IMG/VR virus record: IMGVR_UViG_3300050011_000158 | Location: 1 to 44,221 of that record | Direction: 5' to 3' (one strand) | From: a virus | Length of the DNA: 44,221 nt | Part shown: in pieces, positions 8,619 through 19,600 of the stretch | Numbering within the stretch: position 1 is the first letter of the stretch | Layout of the letters: each line of letters begins with the position of its first letter | Program-made: the position numbers and the translations under genes | Notes under the pieces: generated by a model | Told to the model about the DNA's origin: nothing | Databases searched by the model: none | The model's input: the letters and a program-made list of their open reading frames with translations, nothing else

Positions 8619-10133
8619 ATGTCAATCTTATTTTCCAATCCGATTGTAGCCTCTCTCGCCAATGCTATCGCATTGGCGAATGGGTACAACGTGACGGGCT
8701 CCGTTGCGAACCTCACCAACAATCCGGGTTTGCTGCTAAATGGAAACGTGGGCTTTGGTGTAGATAGTCACGGGTACACCATTTATGGGACTCCCGAGAT
8801 GGGGAGAATTGCTCTGCAAACTCAAGCGGCCCACATTTTGAACGGGGATAACAAAACTTTTAGCTATGGGCCTAGTCAAACACCGCTGAGTGCGATAGGG
8901 GCGATCCTCGTACCGAACAACACGGCGTGGATAGCGAACGTTGCCGCCGCTTTGGGCGTTAATCCCGCAACCAAACTCAGTGCAATCGCCAACGGATCAA
9001 CCCCCGTTACTCTCGCTCTTCAGATTCTTCCCCTCAACAAATTTACGTTTCAAGGAACGCTGGCGGGGCAACCACAGGGGGACCCCGGGTCAACTGGCGG
9101 CACTGGAAATGCAAGTCAAATAGGGTCGCTCGGATTTAACGTAACCCCAGCCGTGCCCGTTGCAGGTGCGACAGTTGATAGTACCACCGCGACACAGGCC
9201 AATGCTATTTCTCAGAATCTTCAAATTGTTGATGCCAGTTTGAGTGCCATTCCATGGTACAGCGACTACAACCTACTTACAGGAAACCAGCGCATCCGCA
9301 ATAGTGCGGGCAATCTAGCGAACGGAACACTCACACTTCCCGTGTCGTTTCAGGTGTACCTGAGTCAGTCGAGCAACTCGTTGTTGATAAATCCTGTCAC
9401 GCAGAGACCAATTACGGTGCAGTTGAATGCATCGATGACGAACTATAACATCCTGAGTAAGCATATTTTCAATCGCCAGCCCACGCGCACAGGAATGCAT
9501 ATCACTTTCTGGGGCATGGCTGCCGACACCATCACCGGGTCGGCCTCTACGGGGGTCTTCCTGAATCAGTTTGGTGTTACTGACTATTTTAGTACCGCTA
9601 AAATCACTGACGACATCGCCACGAAGGTCAGTATGGCGTTTAGCAATGACCCCGACGTGGAGATGGCAGTCGCGGCGAACCCCGAGGCGTACCGTGTGGC
9701 AGCCCAAGACGCCTTTACGGAATTCCTGAAGCTGTTCCAGATGAACGGTAACGTGTGGTATACGTCGGCTACGACAACCGACCCTACTCAGTTGAATCAA
9801 TCTCAAACTGCTCCCGCCGTGTGGCAAGCAAACGCAGGTGCTACCAATTTTCAGCAGAACGCCAAAAACAATGATGTACGCTCCAAGGGGTACGTTGTGA
9901 TGGCATTCAGAAACAATTTGTACCAAGGGTACTTCAAGTCTCTTTCTTGGACGATGGATGCCGACAAACCGTTTCAGTGGAATTTCAATTTCACGTTCCA
10001 AGTTGAACGTACATTAACGGCGTACTATTACCCGATTGCACCCGCTCCTCAATTGACTAATGTACCGATCAACACCCGTCAAGTGCCGTCGTTAGGCCCA
10101 CCCAACGTAATACCGTCGCCAACAGGTTTATAA
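8619..10133 (+). CDS. Baseplate/tail-tube junction protein, paralogue of the next gene
   Basis: This 504-residue protein begins two bases after the tape-measure stop. A Ser/Asn/Ala-rich N-terminal half leads to a C-terminal domain (about 255-480) with LINPVTQRPITVQLNASM, GMHITFWGMAADTI and QGYFKSLSWTMDADKPFQW, closing with FNFTFQVERT. The next gene repeats this plan (LINPSQVQ, WGEDAISITLNG, YGMFEQLEISQNAEAPF, FNLTFVAWKER), so the two look like paralogues. Proteins of this kind after the tape measure cap the tail tube or join it to the baseplate (compare T4 gp48/gp54), which is an inference from order and fold-like pattern. Confidence 0.65.
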   Translation: MSILFSNPIVASLANAIALANGYNVTGSVANLTNNPGLLLNGNVGFGVDSHGYTIYGTPEMGRIALQTQAAHILNGDNKTFSYGPSQTPLSAIGAILVPNNTAWIANVAAALGVNPATKLSAIANGSTPVTLALQILPLNKFTFQGTLAGQPQGDPGSTGGTGNASQIGSLGFNVTPAVPVAGATVDSTTATQANAISQNLQIVDASLSAIPWYSDYNLLTGNQRIRNSAGNLANGTLTLPVSFQVYLSQSSNSLLINPVTQRPITVQLNASMTNYNILSKHIFNRQPTRTGMHITFWGMAADTITGSASTGVFLNQFGVTDYFSTAKITDDIATKVSMAFSNDPDVEMAVAANPEAYRVAAQDAFTEFLKLFQMNGNVWYTSATTTDPTQLNQSQTAPAVWQANAGATNFQQNAKNNDVRSKGYVVMAFRNNLYQGYFKSLSWTMDADKPFQWNFNFTFQVERTLTAYYYPIAPAPQLTNVPINTRQVPSLGPPNVIPSPTGL

Positions 10134-10134
10134 C

Positions 10135-11253
10135 ATGGCAAACTCAAACGACATCAGCGACGTACAGAATCAGATTACGGGCGATACTTCCGCAGGTTCG
10201 GTGAAAACACTCCCCATTCGCGGGGAGAAACGTATTCTTCCTATTCCCATTAACCCCGATGCGATGAGCGATCAGTTCGGGCAACAATACACCGCCTCGG
10301 GTATGGAATCTCCAGAAACTTTGGGGTACGACACCACCACAGGTCGAACCAAGCTCGTTCAATATGACGATTTCTATGTTCACGCCACACTGAAACCCTA
10401 CGTGGATTACGTGACGGTTCGGCTTCTGAATCGCGGGCAGTCGGCGACTGGGGCTCCAGACCCATCCACAAATGCGACCTATCGATTTCTTATCAACCCT
10501 AGTCAAGTTCAGATTAGCAGGTCCACGCTTGATGCACAGGCGTTTGCTCGCGCTGGTTGGCAGTTCGGTGTCTGGGGGGAGGACGCAATTTCGATTACTC
10601 TCAATGGGAAGACTGCGGGGCAATATTGGGCATTCGGACTCACAGATCGGTATCAGCAGTACAGCCAATCTTACCGCAACTTGGAACAACTTCAGGTGGT
10701 CTTTGAGAACAACGGGTACTGGTTCGAAGGGGAACAAACTGCCGAGGGACCACTCGCTGCTGACTTCGCTCGTCGCCGTATAAAAATGCACCAAGACGTG
10801 GAACTCACGGTCGGAAATTTCATTTGGTATGGCATGTTCGAGCAACTGGAGATTTCTCAAAACGCCGAGGCCCCATTTCTTGTGGACTTTAATCTCACAT
10901 TCGTTGCGTGGAAAGAGCGTTTCCGTCCAACCTCACCATACCAGAATCAGATTTTGAGTAGTATCCAGCGAGGGAACTCGTACTCCGCGTATGCTTCAAG
11001 CATCGATCCTCAGGTGATTTCACTGGGCTTGCCCGTTACATCGCGCATTCCTCCCCCACTACCCGCTGTAGTGGGCTTAGCCCCGCCAGCAACCCCAAAC
11101 GTGAATCCAAATACGCCATCGGTGACGACGGCTAATAGTTCACCCAGCTTGCCTACGGCATCCCCAAACGCAGGCGATTATACCCCTACGAGTGTGCCCG
11201 CTACGGGCGGTGCCCCCGGTGCCCCCAGTGTTTCACTTCTGGGAGGTAAATAA
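10135..11253 (+). CDS. Baseplate/tail-tube initiator-like protein, paralogue of the previous gene
   Basis: This is a 372-residue protein starting one base after the previous stop. The core (about residues 85-265) has YRFLINPSQVQISRST, GEDAISITLNGKTAG and FIWYGMFEQLEISQN followed by FNLTFVAWKERF, a layout common in phage proteins that bind between the tail tube and baseplate hub. The last 90 residues are a disordered Pro/Thr/Ser/Asn-rich tail. The stop overlaps the ATG of the hub gene by one base, with GGAGG just before it, so the genes are translationally coupled. Residue-level function is not known. Confidence 0.65.
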   Translation: MANSNDISDVQNQITGDTSAGSVKTLPIRGEKRILPIPINPDAMSDQFGQQYTASGMESPETLGYDTTTGRTKLVQYDDFYVHATLKPYVDYVTVRLLNRGQSATGAPDPSTNATYRFLINPSQVQISRSTLDAQAFARAGWQFGVWGEDAISITLNGKTAGQYWAFGLTDRYQQYSQSYRNLEQLQVVFENNGYWFEGEQTAEGPLAADFARRRIKMHQDVELTVGNFIWYGMFEQLEISQNAEAPFLVDFNLTFVAWKERFRPTSPYQNQILSSIQRGNSYSAYASSIDPQVISLGLPVTSRIPPPLPAVVGLAPPATPNVNPNTPSVTTANSSPSLPTASPNAGDYTPTSVPATGGAPGAPSVSLLGGK

Positions 11254-14186
11254 TGCCCCTTACAGACCCAATACAGACGACGACATCGCCACTTCCTGAC
11301 CATATTACCCCGTCCAGCAATTCACCTGCGGGAACGTCGGGGACGATCACGCCCGCTCCTACGGGATCGATGATTCGCAACATTTCACAGACGGTTCAAG
11401 AGCGAGAAATTATCAAGACGGCACCCGATCTGGTTGTCTATTTTGAGGGATTCCCGTATTTAGTGAACTACTTCATTGCTGATCCCGACACGAATAACCC
11501 GTACACCGTTGTATCATTCAACGATTACATTACATCGTTCAACGCTGGGTATGACACGGATAACCTAGTTCCGTCCGCGTCCATTCAAATTACCATACCA
11601 AACCACGCCAAGCACCTCTTTCAAATGCCGGGAGGGAACAACCTCATTCAAACGATGATGCAGGTGCAGGTTTTTGCTAAAGGGTATTATTTCGGGAACG
11701 ATGGCTCTACGCTTCTTCGTAGGGTCTTTAAGGGAATTGTCAGCCACATTTCCATGACTGATGACGGCAAAATGCTTGCGATTCAAGTGCAATGTAGCGG
11801 CACACTTCACATGTTAGAGTTGATGCAAGTAGAGTTGGCCCCGGGGGTGATCTCAAACGCTCCAATGGGAACCGTGCCCACAAAAACAAACTTGGCGTAT
11901 TGCAATCCCTACCTGATGATTATCGATATGTTCATTCGAAGAATCACAACGGAAGGCTTCTACGTCCACACCGTCAATGAGGATACTCCCGGATTTGGTC
12001 CGCTGATAAAAGACCCAACGGATGCATTCCACCAAGCCGTAGCGGCGGGATATGCCCCTAAATGGCAGGCTATCCTCGATGGTTTGCAGAGGGACGTTCA
12101 TTTTTACGGGGTCATCTACAAAGATGTCTCGGAGAGTAGCCCGCTATCCCTGACTAACGCTTCGACCGTTAGCGGCACACAAGACCAAAATAAGAGGGCA
12201 GCCAGTGATGACAGATATCCCACAGATAATGAAGCCGCTCAACTCTCGCACTTTTCATTGGCACCCCCTATAGGGGGGAGCGGAAGCAGTGCACAATACC
12301 CCGCCATCCGACAGTACCTCCCCGACATGGAGATTGCATCGATTCAACTTTTGAACAGCAAGATCATTAACCGCCTCGATGAAGTTCGTCAGGTCCTTCA
12401 CACCCTCCTGTACGAGGGGTATCAGGATGTCGATGGTAAGATCATTTTCAAACCACCACTGTACAACTTGGATGTGACGAATATAGGAACTGCGACGGGC
12501 ACTTCTCCGTCAGCAAGTAGTGGCAGCGCGGGTACGACCCCCCCGCTGTCGGGCACACCTGCCAACCCCAGTGCAGGCATCAATACGGGAAATCCCATAA
12601 CGGAAATTAACGCCTCAAATAACCCATTCATCATCCACTTGTCGGAAATTGTCAGCGAACAGGAAACCGAGGATCAGGCGGCTATTCGTACAACTCGTAT
12701 GACAGTGAGGGGTAATTACGAACCGGGGTTTCAGTTTGGCGGGAATGAGGATTTTCTTGAAACCGTAGAATACATCGACATCCCGAAGTTGCAGAAGTTC
12801 GGCCTTCGTGAGGAACCTACGAGGTCTGTCGGGTGGTTTCGCGATGGCGATAAGTACGGTTTGTTTGCGTATGCGGCGGCGGAATCAGTTCGCTCCAACC
12901 GAGGATACCGAACATATTCGTTCACGATTCCAATGCGCCCAGAACTCAAACTTGGGTTCCCTTGCTTTATTCCGCATCGCGACATGTACGGCTATATCAA
13001 GTCAATCCAGCTTCAGTATAGTCAGGGCGGGGCGGCAACCATGTCGGTGACCCTTGATACTCTTCGACGTAGACCACTAATTCCGACTCAAAGCACAAAC
13101 TCCAAGGGAGCCCCGATAACCGTCTTTGCAAGCCAGCCCAACTTAGTATTTCAGTGGGCGAGTGCCCCTCTTCCGCCAACTTCAGGGCAAGCACCCGGTA
13201 CAACGTTAAACTCTACGTATCCTCAGGGAAGCCAACTCACATTCGGCGCATCTTCACCAAACCCATTTAATGCGTTGAGCACGAACTCGTCGAACGCCTG
13301 TCTCGTGCAGGCGACACCGAATTCCCCCGCGAATATCGTAGGTACGCCAGCCTCTCTTCCAATGACACCAGATCAAACACCAACTGCTCAAGAACAGGTT
13401 CTACTTAAACTTCAGCAGACCAAGATAGGTAGCTCGTGGGGAACAGAATCGGATAGTGCGGCGGCCTGTTTCCGTATTCAGAATGATGTTTATGCGCCCT
13501 ACAAAATGCCCGCTCCCGGGAGCAAGCCCGGCACAGAGGGTAGCTACTCGACCAACCCCAGCGGTGGGGGTGTGTTTGTAACCCAGCGAATCGTGGACTC
13601 TGGGTATTACCACGATATTCGCCGCACCCTGCCTTTTACGGACAGTAAGGGTTACGAGGTTGTTGCCCCGTTCCCATGGGGACGGTACATTACGCTGCGT
13701 CAAGCGTTCAAGGAGTTCACTCAGGATGGGTACATCATCCCGCCAGCATCGCAACCTGCGTCGGACGCCTATGTCCCGAACGATAAGGTGCAGGCTCTTC
13801 TTGCCTCGGGGTTGGACACTCCCACAGGTAGGGGCGATACAGTTACTCAATTGCTGACAGCAATGAATCAAACGGCAGTGACGCCTGACGCTACCATCAT
13901 TGTTCTTTCGTATTCAGGACAAACCAATCCATCCGATTCAGTGTTGGTGACAACCGCCCAGCCCGATGTCAATTCAACCATTCAGAAACTTCAGAATACG
14001 GTCACCACCCAACAACAGGCAATTGCCGTATTAGTAAGTGGGTCTATTGCGCCGACACAGGCCACGCAAGAGGCACTGGCGGACAGTCAAACGCCTGATC
14101 CAACTGAAAATATAGGGCTTACATCTAGTCCCTCGTCACGACCAAAGAATTTGTACCCAGCCACGAACCAGCAGGGGATTAAGTAA
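11253..14186 (+). CDS. Baseplate hub protein (T4 gp27 / P2 gpD-like)
   Basis: This 977-residue protein has a hub-type core at about 55-205: VVSFNDYITSFNAGYDTDN, then ASIQITIPNHAK, MMQVQVFAKGYYF and RRVFKGIVSHISM followed by LAIQVQCSGTLHMLEL. That order (a plane-breaking definition, an F-G-I interface strand, then an I-x-C-x-G strand) is typical of gp27/gpD/gp44 hubs. A second hub-like part at about 475-620 contains the EIVSEQETEDQAAIRTTRM stretch and PMRPELKLGFPCFIPHRDM. Long Thr/Pro/Ser-rich linkers fill 1-50, 420-460 and 650-760, so it is far longer than T4 gp27. It is encoded directly before the spike, as in many myoviruses, and would seat that spike. Confidence 0.75.
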   Translation: MPLTDPIQTTTSPLPDHITPSSNSPAGTSGTITPAPTGSMIRNISQTVQEREIIKTAPDLVVYFEGFPYLVNYFIADPDTNNPYTVVSFNDYITSFNAGYDTDNLVPSASIQITIPNHAKHLFQMPGGNNLIQTMMQVQVFAKGYYFGNDGSTLLRRVFKGIVSHISMTDDGKMLAIQVQCSGTLHMLELMQVELAPGVISNAPMGTVPTKTNLAYCNPYLMIIDMFIRRITTEGFYVHTVNEDTPGFGPLIKDPTDAFHQAVAAGYAPKWQAILDGLQRDVHFYGVIYKDVSESSPLSLTNASTVSGTQDQNKRAASDDRYPTDNEAAQLSHFSLAPPIGGSGSSAQYPAIRQYLPDMEIASIQLLNSKIINRLDEVRQVLHTLLYEGYQDVDGKIIFKPPLYNLDVTNIGTATGTSPSASSGSAGTTPPLSGTPANPSAGINTGNPITEINASNNPFIIHLSEIVSEQETEDQAAIRTTRMTVRGNYEPGFQFGGNEDFLETVEYIDIPKLQKFGLREEPTRSVGWFRDGDKYGLFAYAAAESVRSNRGYRTYSFTIPMRPELKLGFPCFIPHRDMYGYIKSIQLQYSQGGAATMSVTLDTLRRRPLIPTQSTNSKGAPITVFASQPNLVFQWASAPLPPTSGQAPGTTLNSTYPQGSQLTFGASSPNPFNALSTNSSNACLVQATPNSPANIVGTPASLPMTPDQTPTAQEQVLLKLQQTKIGSSWGTESDSAAACFRIQNDVYAPYKMPAPGSKPGTEGSYSTNPSGGGVFVTQRIVDSGYYHDIRRTLPFTDSKGYEVVAPFPWGRYITLRQAFKEFTQDGYIIPPASQPASDAYVPNDKVQALLASGLDTPTGRGDTVTQLLTAMNQTAVTPDATIIVLSYSGQTNPSDSVLVTTAQPDVNSTIQKLQNTVTTQQQAIAVLVSGSIAPTQATQEALADSQTPDPTENIGLTSSPSSRPKNLYPATNQQGIK

Positions 14187-16612
14187 TGAGGTACGTTCAG
14201 GACAATTCGAATCTCTATGCCCCCGGTCCACTAAACCGTGGCCGTGCACAGATGGCGTATGAGCTTTTCATTGGTCGAGTGCTTTCGGTTGACCAAGAAC
14301 GTATGGTTCTGACCATCGAAGACATCCGTGACCAGACGACGTACAAAGAAGTCAGCCTCTTTCCTAGCGAACACTCTTCCGTCGAAGCTACCGTTATTCA
14401 CATGCCCGAGCAATTCTCAACGTGCGTGGCGTGTCACACGGTGTACTCACAGGGATTTAGCGAAGTTTGCATTGTAAGTTGGATCACCAGTCACGCTACA
14501 AAGGCTCTGGACGCCATCGCCACTCGCCCCGTTTCGGGCTCCGTGATTCAGGGAAAGTCCGACCGTATGCGCGGCACCTATCGAAAGGCATACCCGGGAC
14601 AGAAGACCTCATCCTATACAGGTGGCTACACGGAAAAAATCGATACGGGTTGGGATCGTGCTGGGTACGACTTTAGTCGAGACCGCCTCGATCCAGAACG
14701 TCGGCAGTGGACTCAAATCACAGGGCGACACGTTGGGTATTCTGATGCGGGTCTCTCTTTCCGTGGCACGGTGAATCGTCCCAATGCGATCAACATAACC
14801 CCCGCCGTATTGCCTGACGGAAGCTACCAGTATGTGTGCTACCTCGCACCGGGGTCACAACCGACCGACCGCTACACGTCGGGTAAGCCGGATGTAATCC
14901 CGTTCGTTGAGAACACGGAACTGACGCAAGAGTTTGCTCTCGACTACCCGTTACCAGCCGAGCTTCTTCAGACCGATCTATTTGACCAGCTTCTCGGAAC
15001 CACGCAGTCCCCATGGGCTCGTACATCTGTTGGAGCATTGCCCGTAACAGGAGCTACGCCTCCCACCACAGCCACGGCTGATGCCGTTATTCCAAATGTT
15101 CTGGCCGACAATCAAACGTATCTCATTCAGCAGGGCATCGACCATCCGTATGACACTACGGCGACACCTGTAGGTCCCACGTTGAACGAAGGCCCCACAC
15201 CGCAACGTCGAGCATTCATTGTGGAAAAGGTTGCAGGCACGCTCGTCGGCTACAACCGCTTCGACAAAGGAACCTACGGTCACGTGCTTAAGCCTGTCCT
15301 GTTCCCATACACACCACAGGGTCGCTTCGGTGCGGATGTGGATTCAAGCTATCTAGCGGTTAAGGATTCACCCAATCATACCGAAGCTCGGCTCGCATCA
15401 TCGGCTCTTGCGATCCGATTCCCACACGAGTACAACACGACTCGCCTTGACGTGACCAAAGAAGGGTTCACGAGCATGGAAATCGGCTCTACACTTCCGA
15501 AGGAAAACAATCAGTTTGGCGGCGGGTATGAACATCCTCATGGCGCGGGGCGCTCGATGGAAGCTCACTTCGTCGGTAGTGTTAAGGCAGTTATCGGCAA
15601 GAATCGTGATGAGGAGGAAGCCATTGATCTTCAGGCGTTGGGGCAAGTTGTTGTACGCCTCGGAGCGGACAATCAGGTATTGCCTAACGCTCGTCGCAGC
15701 GTACAGACACAGATTCGTAGCAAAGCTGACGCTCCAGCCGACCGTCTGTTGCAGTATTGGGATTCAAACCATCTTGGATTGAAGGTTGCGGGGGATTCAG
15801 GTGTTAACGCTCAGGGCTACAACAAGACGGGAGCCGAAAGCATCTCACTTCAGGCAGCATTCGACGGTGCGGCGGTCATTCGTTTGGGCGCTCGTAACCC
15901 AGCAGCCCTGCGGCGACACCTTATCAACGGCTATGTGGATGGTCAGGGGATCACTGCATACGGCGTGGGTGATTCAAGCCGAATTGACTCTCACACCGTA
16001 GGGCGTCCGAATTATGGCGGTGGGGACAGCAAGTATTCCTTCCACGATATGACCACCGCTGGCGCTCCGACCCTGAACCTGTCGCCTTACAACACGGCGG
16101 CATACAACGCGCTCGGTACACCGCTTCCGATTAACCCAAATGTGACGCCTGCGACCTCGGCCATGGATCAACACGGACTGTCGTTTGATTTCCACTCAAC
16201 GCGGGACATGCTAGTTCGCGTCGGGAAGAACCCGGGATCGGGTCAATCTATACTGATCGATTCGGCTGGCGGTTTGGTTGCAACCATCGGTAAGGATAAC
16301 CAAGGACGCTCGATTACCGCATCGTTTGACGGGGGAGTGCAGATCACTATCGCTGCAAACAACAGTGGCAAAGCCCTTCAGATTGAGCTTCTGGGGGACG
16401 TTGACATTGTGCATAAAGGTAATTTGCAATACCTGTGCACTGGCGATTTCGTCACACAGTGTACAACGTGGAATCACATCAGCATGACCGATACGATCTT
16501 TACGCAACAGAAATCCGTTTCATCGTCTTTGACACGCCATACAATAGAGGCTCCAGACATCGTGCACAACCAAGGAAGTCAAGTACCAGCACCGAGCGGA
16601 GAGAATAGCTAA
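14186..16612 (+). CDS. Baseplate spike (T4 gp5 / P2 gpV-like), without a lysozyme domain
   Basis: This 808-residue protein has an N-terminal OB-fold-like segment (about 24-100: YELFIGRVLSVDQERMVLT, ending SEVCIVSWI) as in gp5 and gpV, which joins the hub. The C-terminal part (about 670-780) alternates short strands with Gly/Asn turns (VRVGKNPGSGQSILIDSAG, ITASFDGGVQITIAANN, ALQIELLGDVDIVHKG), the sign of a triple-stranded beta-helix needle. The middle part is unknown and contains no lysozyme motif. The gene overlaps the hub stop by one base. It would pierce the outer membrane on sheath contraction; the lysozyme activity is probably supplied by the GH24 gene at 36.6 kb. Confidence 0.75.
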   Translation: MRYVQDNSNLYAPGPLNRGRAQMAYELFIGRVLSVDQERMVLTIEDIRDQTTYKEVSLFPSEHSSVEATVIHMPEQFSTCVACHTVYSQGFSEVCIVSWITSHATKALDAIATRPVSGSVIQGKSDRMRGTYRKAYPGQKTSSYTGGYTEKIDTGWDRAGYDFSRDRLDPERRQWTQITGRHVGYSDAGLSFRGTVNRPNAINITPAVLPDGSYQYVCYLAPGSQPTDRYTSGKPDVIPFVENTELTQEFALDYPLPAELLQTDLFDQLLGTTQSPWARTSVGALPVTGATPPTTATADAVIPNVLADNQTYLIQQGIDHPYDTTATPVGPTLNEGPTPQRRAFIVEKVAGTLVGYNRFDKGTYGHVLKPVLFPYTPQGRFGADVDSSYLAVKDSPNHTEARLASSALAIRFPHEYNTTRLDVTKEGFTSMEIGSTLPKENNQFGGGYEHPHGAGRSMEAHFVGSVKAVIGKNRDEEEAIDLQALGQVVVRLGADNQVLPNARRSVQTQIRSKADAPADRLLQYWDSNHLGLKVAGDSGVNAQGYNKTGAESISLQAAFDGAAVIRLGARNPAALRRHLINGYVDGQGITAYGVGDSSRIDSHTVGRPNYGGGDSKYSFHDMTTAGAPTLNLSPYNTAAYNALGTPLPINPNVTPATSAMDQHGLSFDFHSTRDMLVRVGKNPGSGQSILIDSAGGLVATIGKDNQGRSITASFDGGVQITIAANNSGKALQIELLGDVDIVHKGNLQYLCTGDFVTQCTTWNHISMTDTIFTQQKSVSSSLTRHTIEAPDIVHNQGSQVPAPSGENS

Positions 16613-19600
16613 TGGGCGGTTTCAATCAATCTATCGTGAACGCTGAAATCTGGCCGATCAAGGCGCAGGGGGCGATCATCCGCCACACTCCTGCGGGTGA
16701 TCCCACCGTCGAGCAATATTACCATAAAGCTCTCGAAGACGGTCGATGGCTTGAAGCCAGTATCGGAGATGCGAACAACCAGCTTCTCGAACTGAAGATG
16801 CGAATTACCAAGGATATCAACACTTGGTTGAGCATAAACACCCTTGCCGTGGATGGTCAGCTTGGGCATCATGCTCGCAGAATAAAGTACATTGCGGATT
16901 CGATCAAACTGCTGCAAACCGTCAGCCAGTACCAGAAAGAGTTGTCGAACGTAATCACGGCGTTGCAGCAGAATATCGCCTTACTCTTGACGATGAAGAA
17001 CAGCCTGATTTCGATGGCTCAATCGAATCTGAATGCTCTTGCAAACCTGTTGAACAACATCTGTAACTGGAATCTTCCGAAGATACCATCTATCCCAAAC
17101 CTGATCGCTGATGGGCACTTCAACTGGAACGGGTTTACTTTCGCTCCGTTGCAGGCGTTCGCGAAGTCAGCGGGCAATCTACCAACTTTCAATTTTAATT
17201 TCTCATTTAGCCAGTGCAACTTGTTGAGCTTGGGCTACAACCCCACGACTCAGCCTTCAACACTCACTCAAATAAGTGGTAACGTTATCAACCCTTCGGG
17301 GTTATTCATCCCCCCACTTGGTGGCACTATAGCGACCGGAAGCGAAACCCCAGCGCAGATGCAAGCGACCACATCGTATCCAGTCTACGGACCTACGTTC
17401 AACCCAAACTCGTCTATGTTAGGGGCGGTGCCCGATCCCCACACGATCATCTCGGATTACCAGATGCCGTCTGCGACGTATCAAGGCAACATCGTAAGCA
17501 TCGTACCAGCCCTTCGCGGTGACACCATAGAGCCGACCGATCCCGATTACGCCAACCCAAATCTGGTTGTGAGGCAGGCGAATCTCCGTAAGGATTTGGT
17601 GCACTACATCACGTTAGAACAGGTGGTTGCATCAAACTACGATCCATACATCACATCCGCTTGGCTGTTCTATCTGCAAATTTGCCGTAATGGTCGGGGC
17701 GGCAACTGGCTCGCGGATTTCCAAGCGGCCTATAACCAGTACATTGTGCCGTCCTTGGTTTCGTTGGCGAACAACCCCGTCCCATGGAATGATGTTCTGG
17801 GCGGGCTGGGCGACGAGTACATGGGTGTTTGGGACATCGGTACGAACTATGCGGCTGGGGATGTGGTTGTCTTCAATAGCACATTCTACATCGCCCTCGT
17901 CGTGAATACAGGGTCGGAACCTGATACCAGTCCCTTCGGCATCTGGCAGACCCCCATCCCTACGGGCATTGTGTACCAGAACACGCCAACTGATATACCT
18001 CTGGTTGATACACTCAAAGCGGCTGGCGCAGGCACGCAAGCTCAGTTGAATACTCTATGGCGGCTGTCCTACGTTGAGGCATCCTTGTTAGGGTATACTC
18101 GGACAACGCTCTGGGATGGCGGCGGGGATTCGAACTACCTTTCGAGCTTCACTGGGACTGATCTTGATTATCGTCCCACCACCATAGGTACGAATATGAC
18201 GAGCGAGATTCTGGGCTCGGGTACGGCAGCATACCCCGTATCAGTCATCATCCCGACCTCAATCAAGGCAATTTTCGATGAGGTTGTGGCTCAGGCGACC
18301 CTCAGTATCGCGAACGACACGACGTACCAGTCGCCTTACCCGCGATTCAAATATGTCTATGACCAGTTCGCCACGGCAACTCTCGTAGACAGGTTTACGC
18401 AATTCTGGCGGACTTTCAACTACAATTTATTGGTGCTGCTGGCTCAGGACCAGTATCTCGTATCGTTTGTCGCATCGTATGAGGGCGCGTTGGACTCCGC
18501 AATCGATCCACTTGGCTCACCCACGGAGTACAACACTATATCGACGGATGCCGCGAGTCGCAACCGTAGCTGGACACCCGGGACACCGCTGTTGAACATC
18601 CCCACCGCCCCAGTTGTTGCATACGCAAACAGCACCCCACCATCAGGCCCATCCAGCGGTTGGTCCTCGCCAACTCAGTTTAACGCCAACACCTTCTTGA
18701 TGCGTCCCGACGTTCAGGCACTCCCAGTTCCAACGCAATTAGCTATGCTGCGGACGAATATCAGCTATGCGGGATTGAGTCTCTTCCTGCAACAAGCGGT
18801 CGCGGAAGTTACCAATCAAATTACCAATGCTCAGAGCATCATAGCCTCAGCACAGCAACTAGGGTTTTATGTTACCGCCGTCAGCGATACCACAGTGGTA
18901 GCTCAGGGCTTTGCAGGCGTTGCTGTACCGTTCGACACTATCGTTTTCGACTACACGGGGAATGTCACCAGTTCCAATACATTTACCATCCAAAATGCGG
19001 GGGACTACGCGGGGTACGGACAGGTCGTTTGGGACGCAACTGAAGTTGGCAACTACACGGTCACCGTGACTCAAAATGGGACTCCAATTTACACGATTTC
19101 GTCTGATTCTTCAGCTTCCCCTGCCGATCCCCTAACGATGCCATTCTCATTCACGGGGAGTTTTTTGGTGGGGGATGTTGTGCAGGTGATTGCTTCTCAA
19201 AACACGTTGTCTCCGCAGACTGTGTTGCCGACAAGTTATTTTAGTATGATTCTCACAGGCGCAACCGCTGCCCCGACTGCCGCCTTGGTGGATGAAATCA
19301 CATCTACTCAAAACTTTACGGCTGCTACTGGTCTATCCGCCTTGACGGTTGTTCAGATTCGTCAACCAGACGGGGAGGCTAGACCCATAGACCCGTTCAT
19401 CCCTCTCGTCACAAACATTGCGATTAACGGTGCAGGTACGCAAGTCACCGTCACCGTGGCGGCGACCTACAATTTCTACGTGGGACAGTTTAACCCTGTC
19501 GTGTTTTCTGGCCTACATTTGGCAGCTTTCTTGAATGGTCAGGTGGGGACGATTTCGTCTATATCATCAGCCAACACGTTTGTTGTTCAACTCGTGACCC

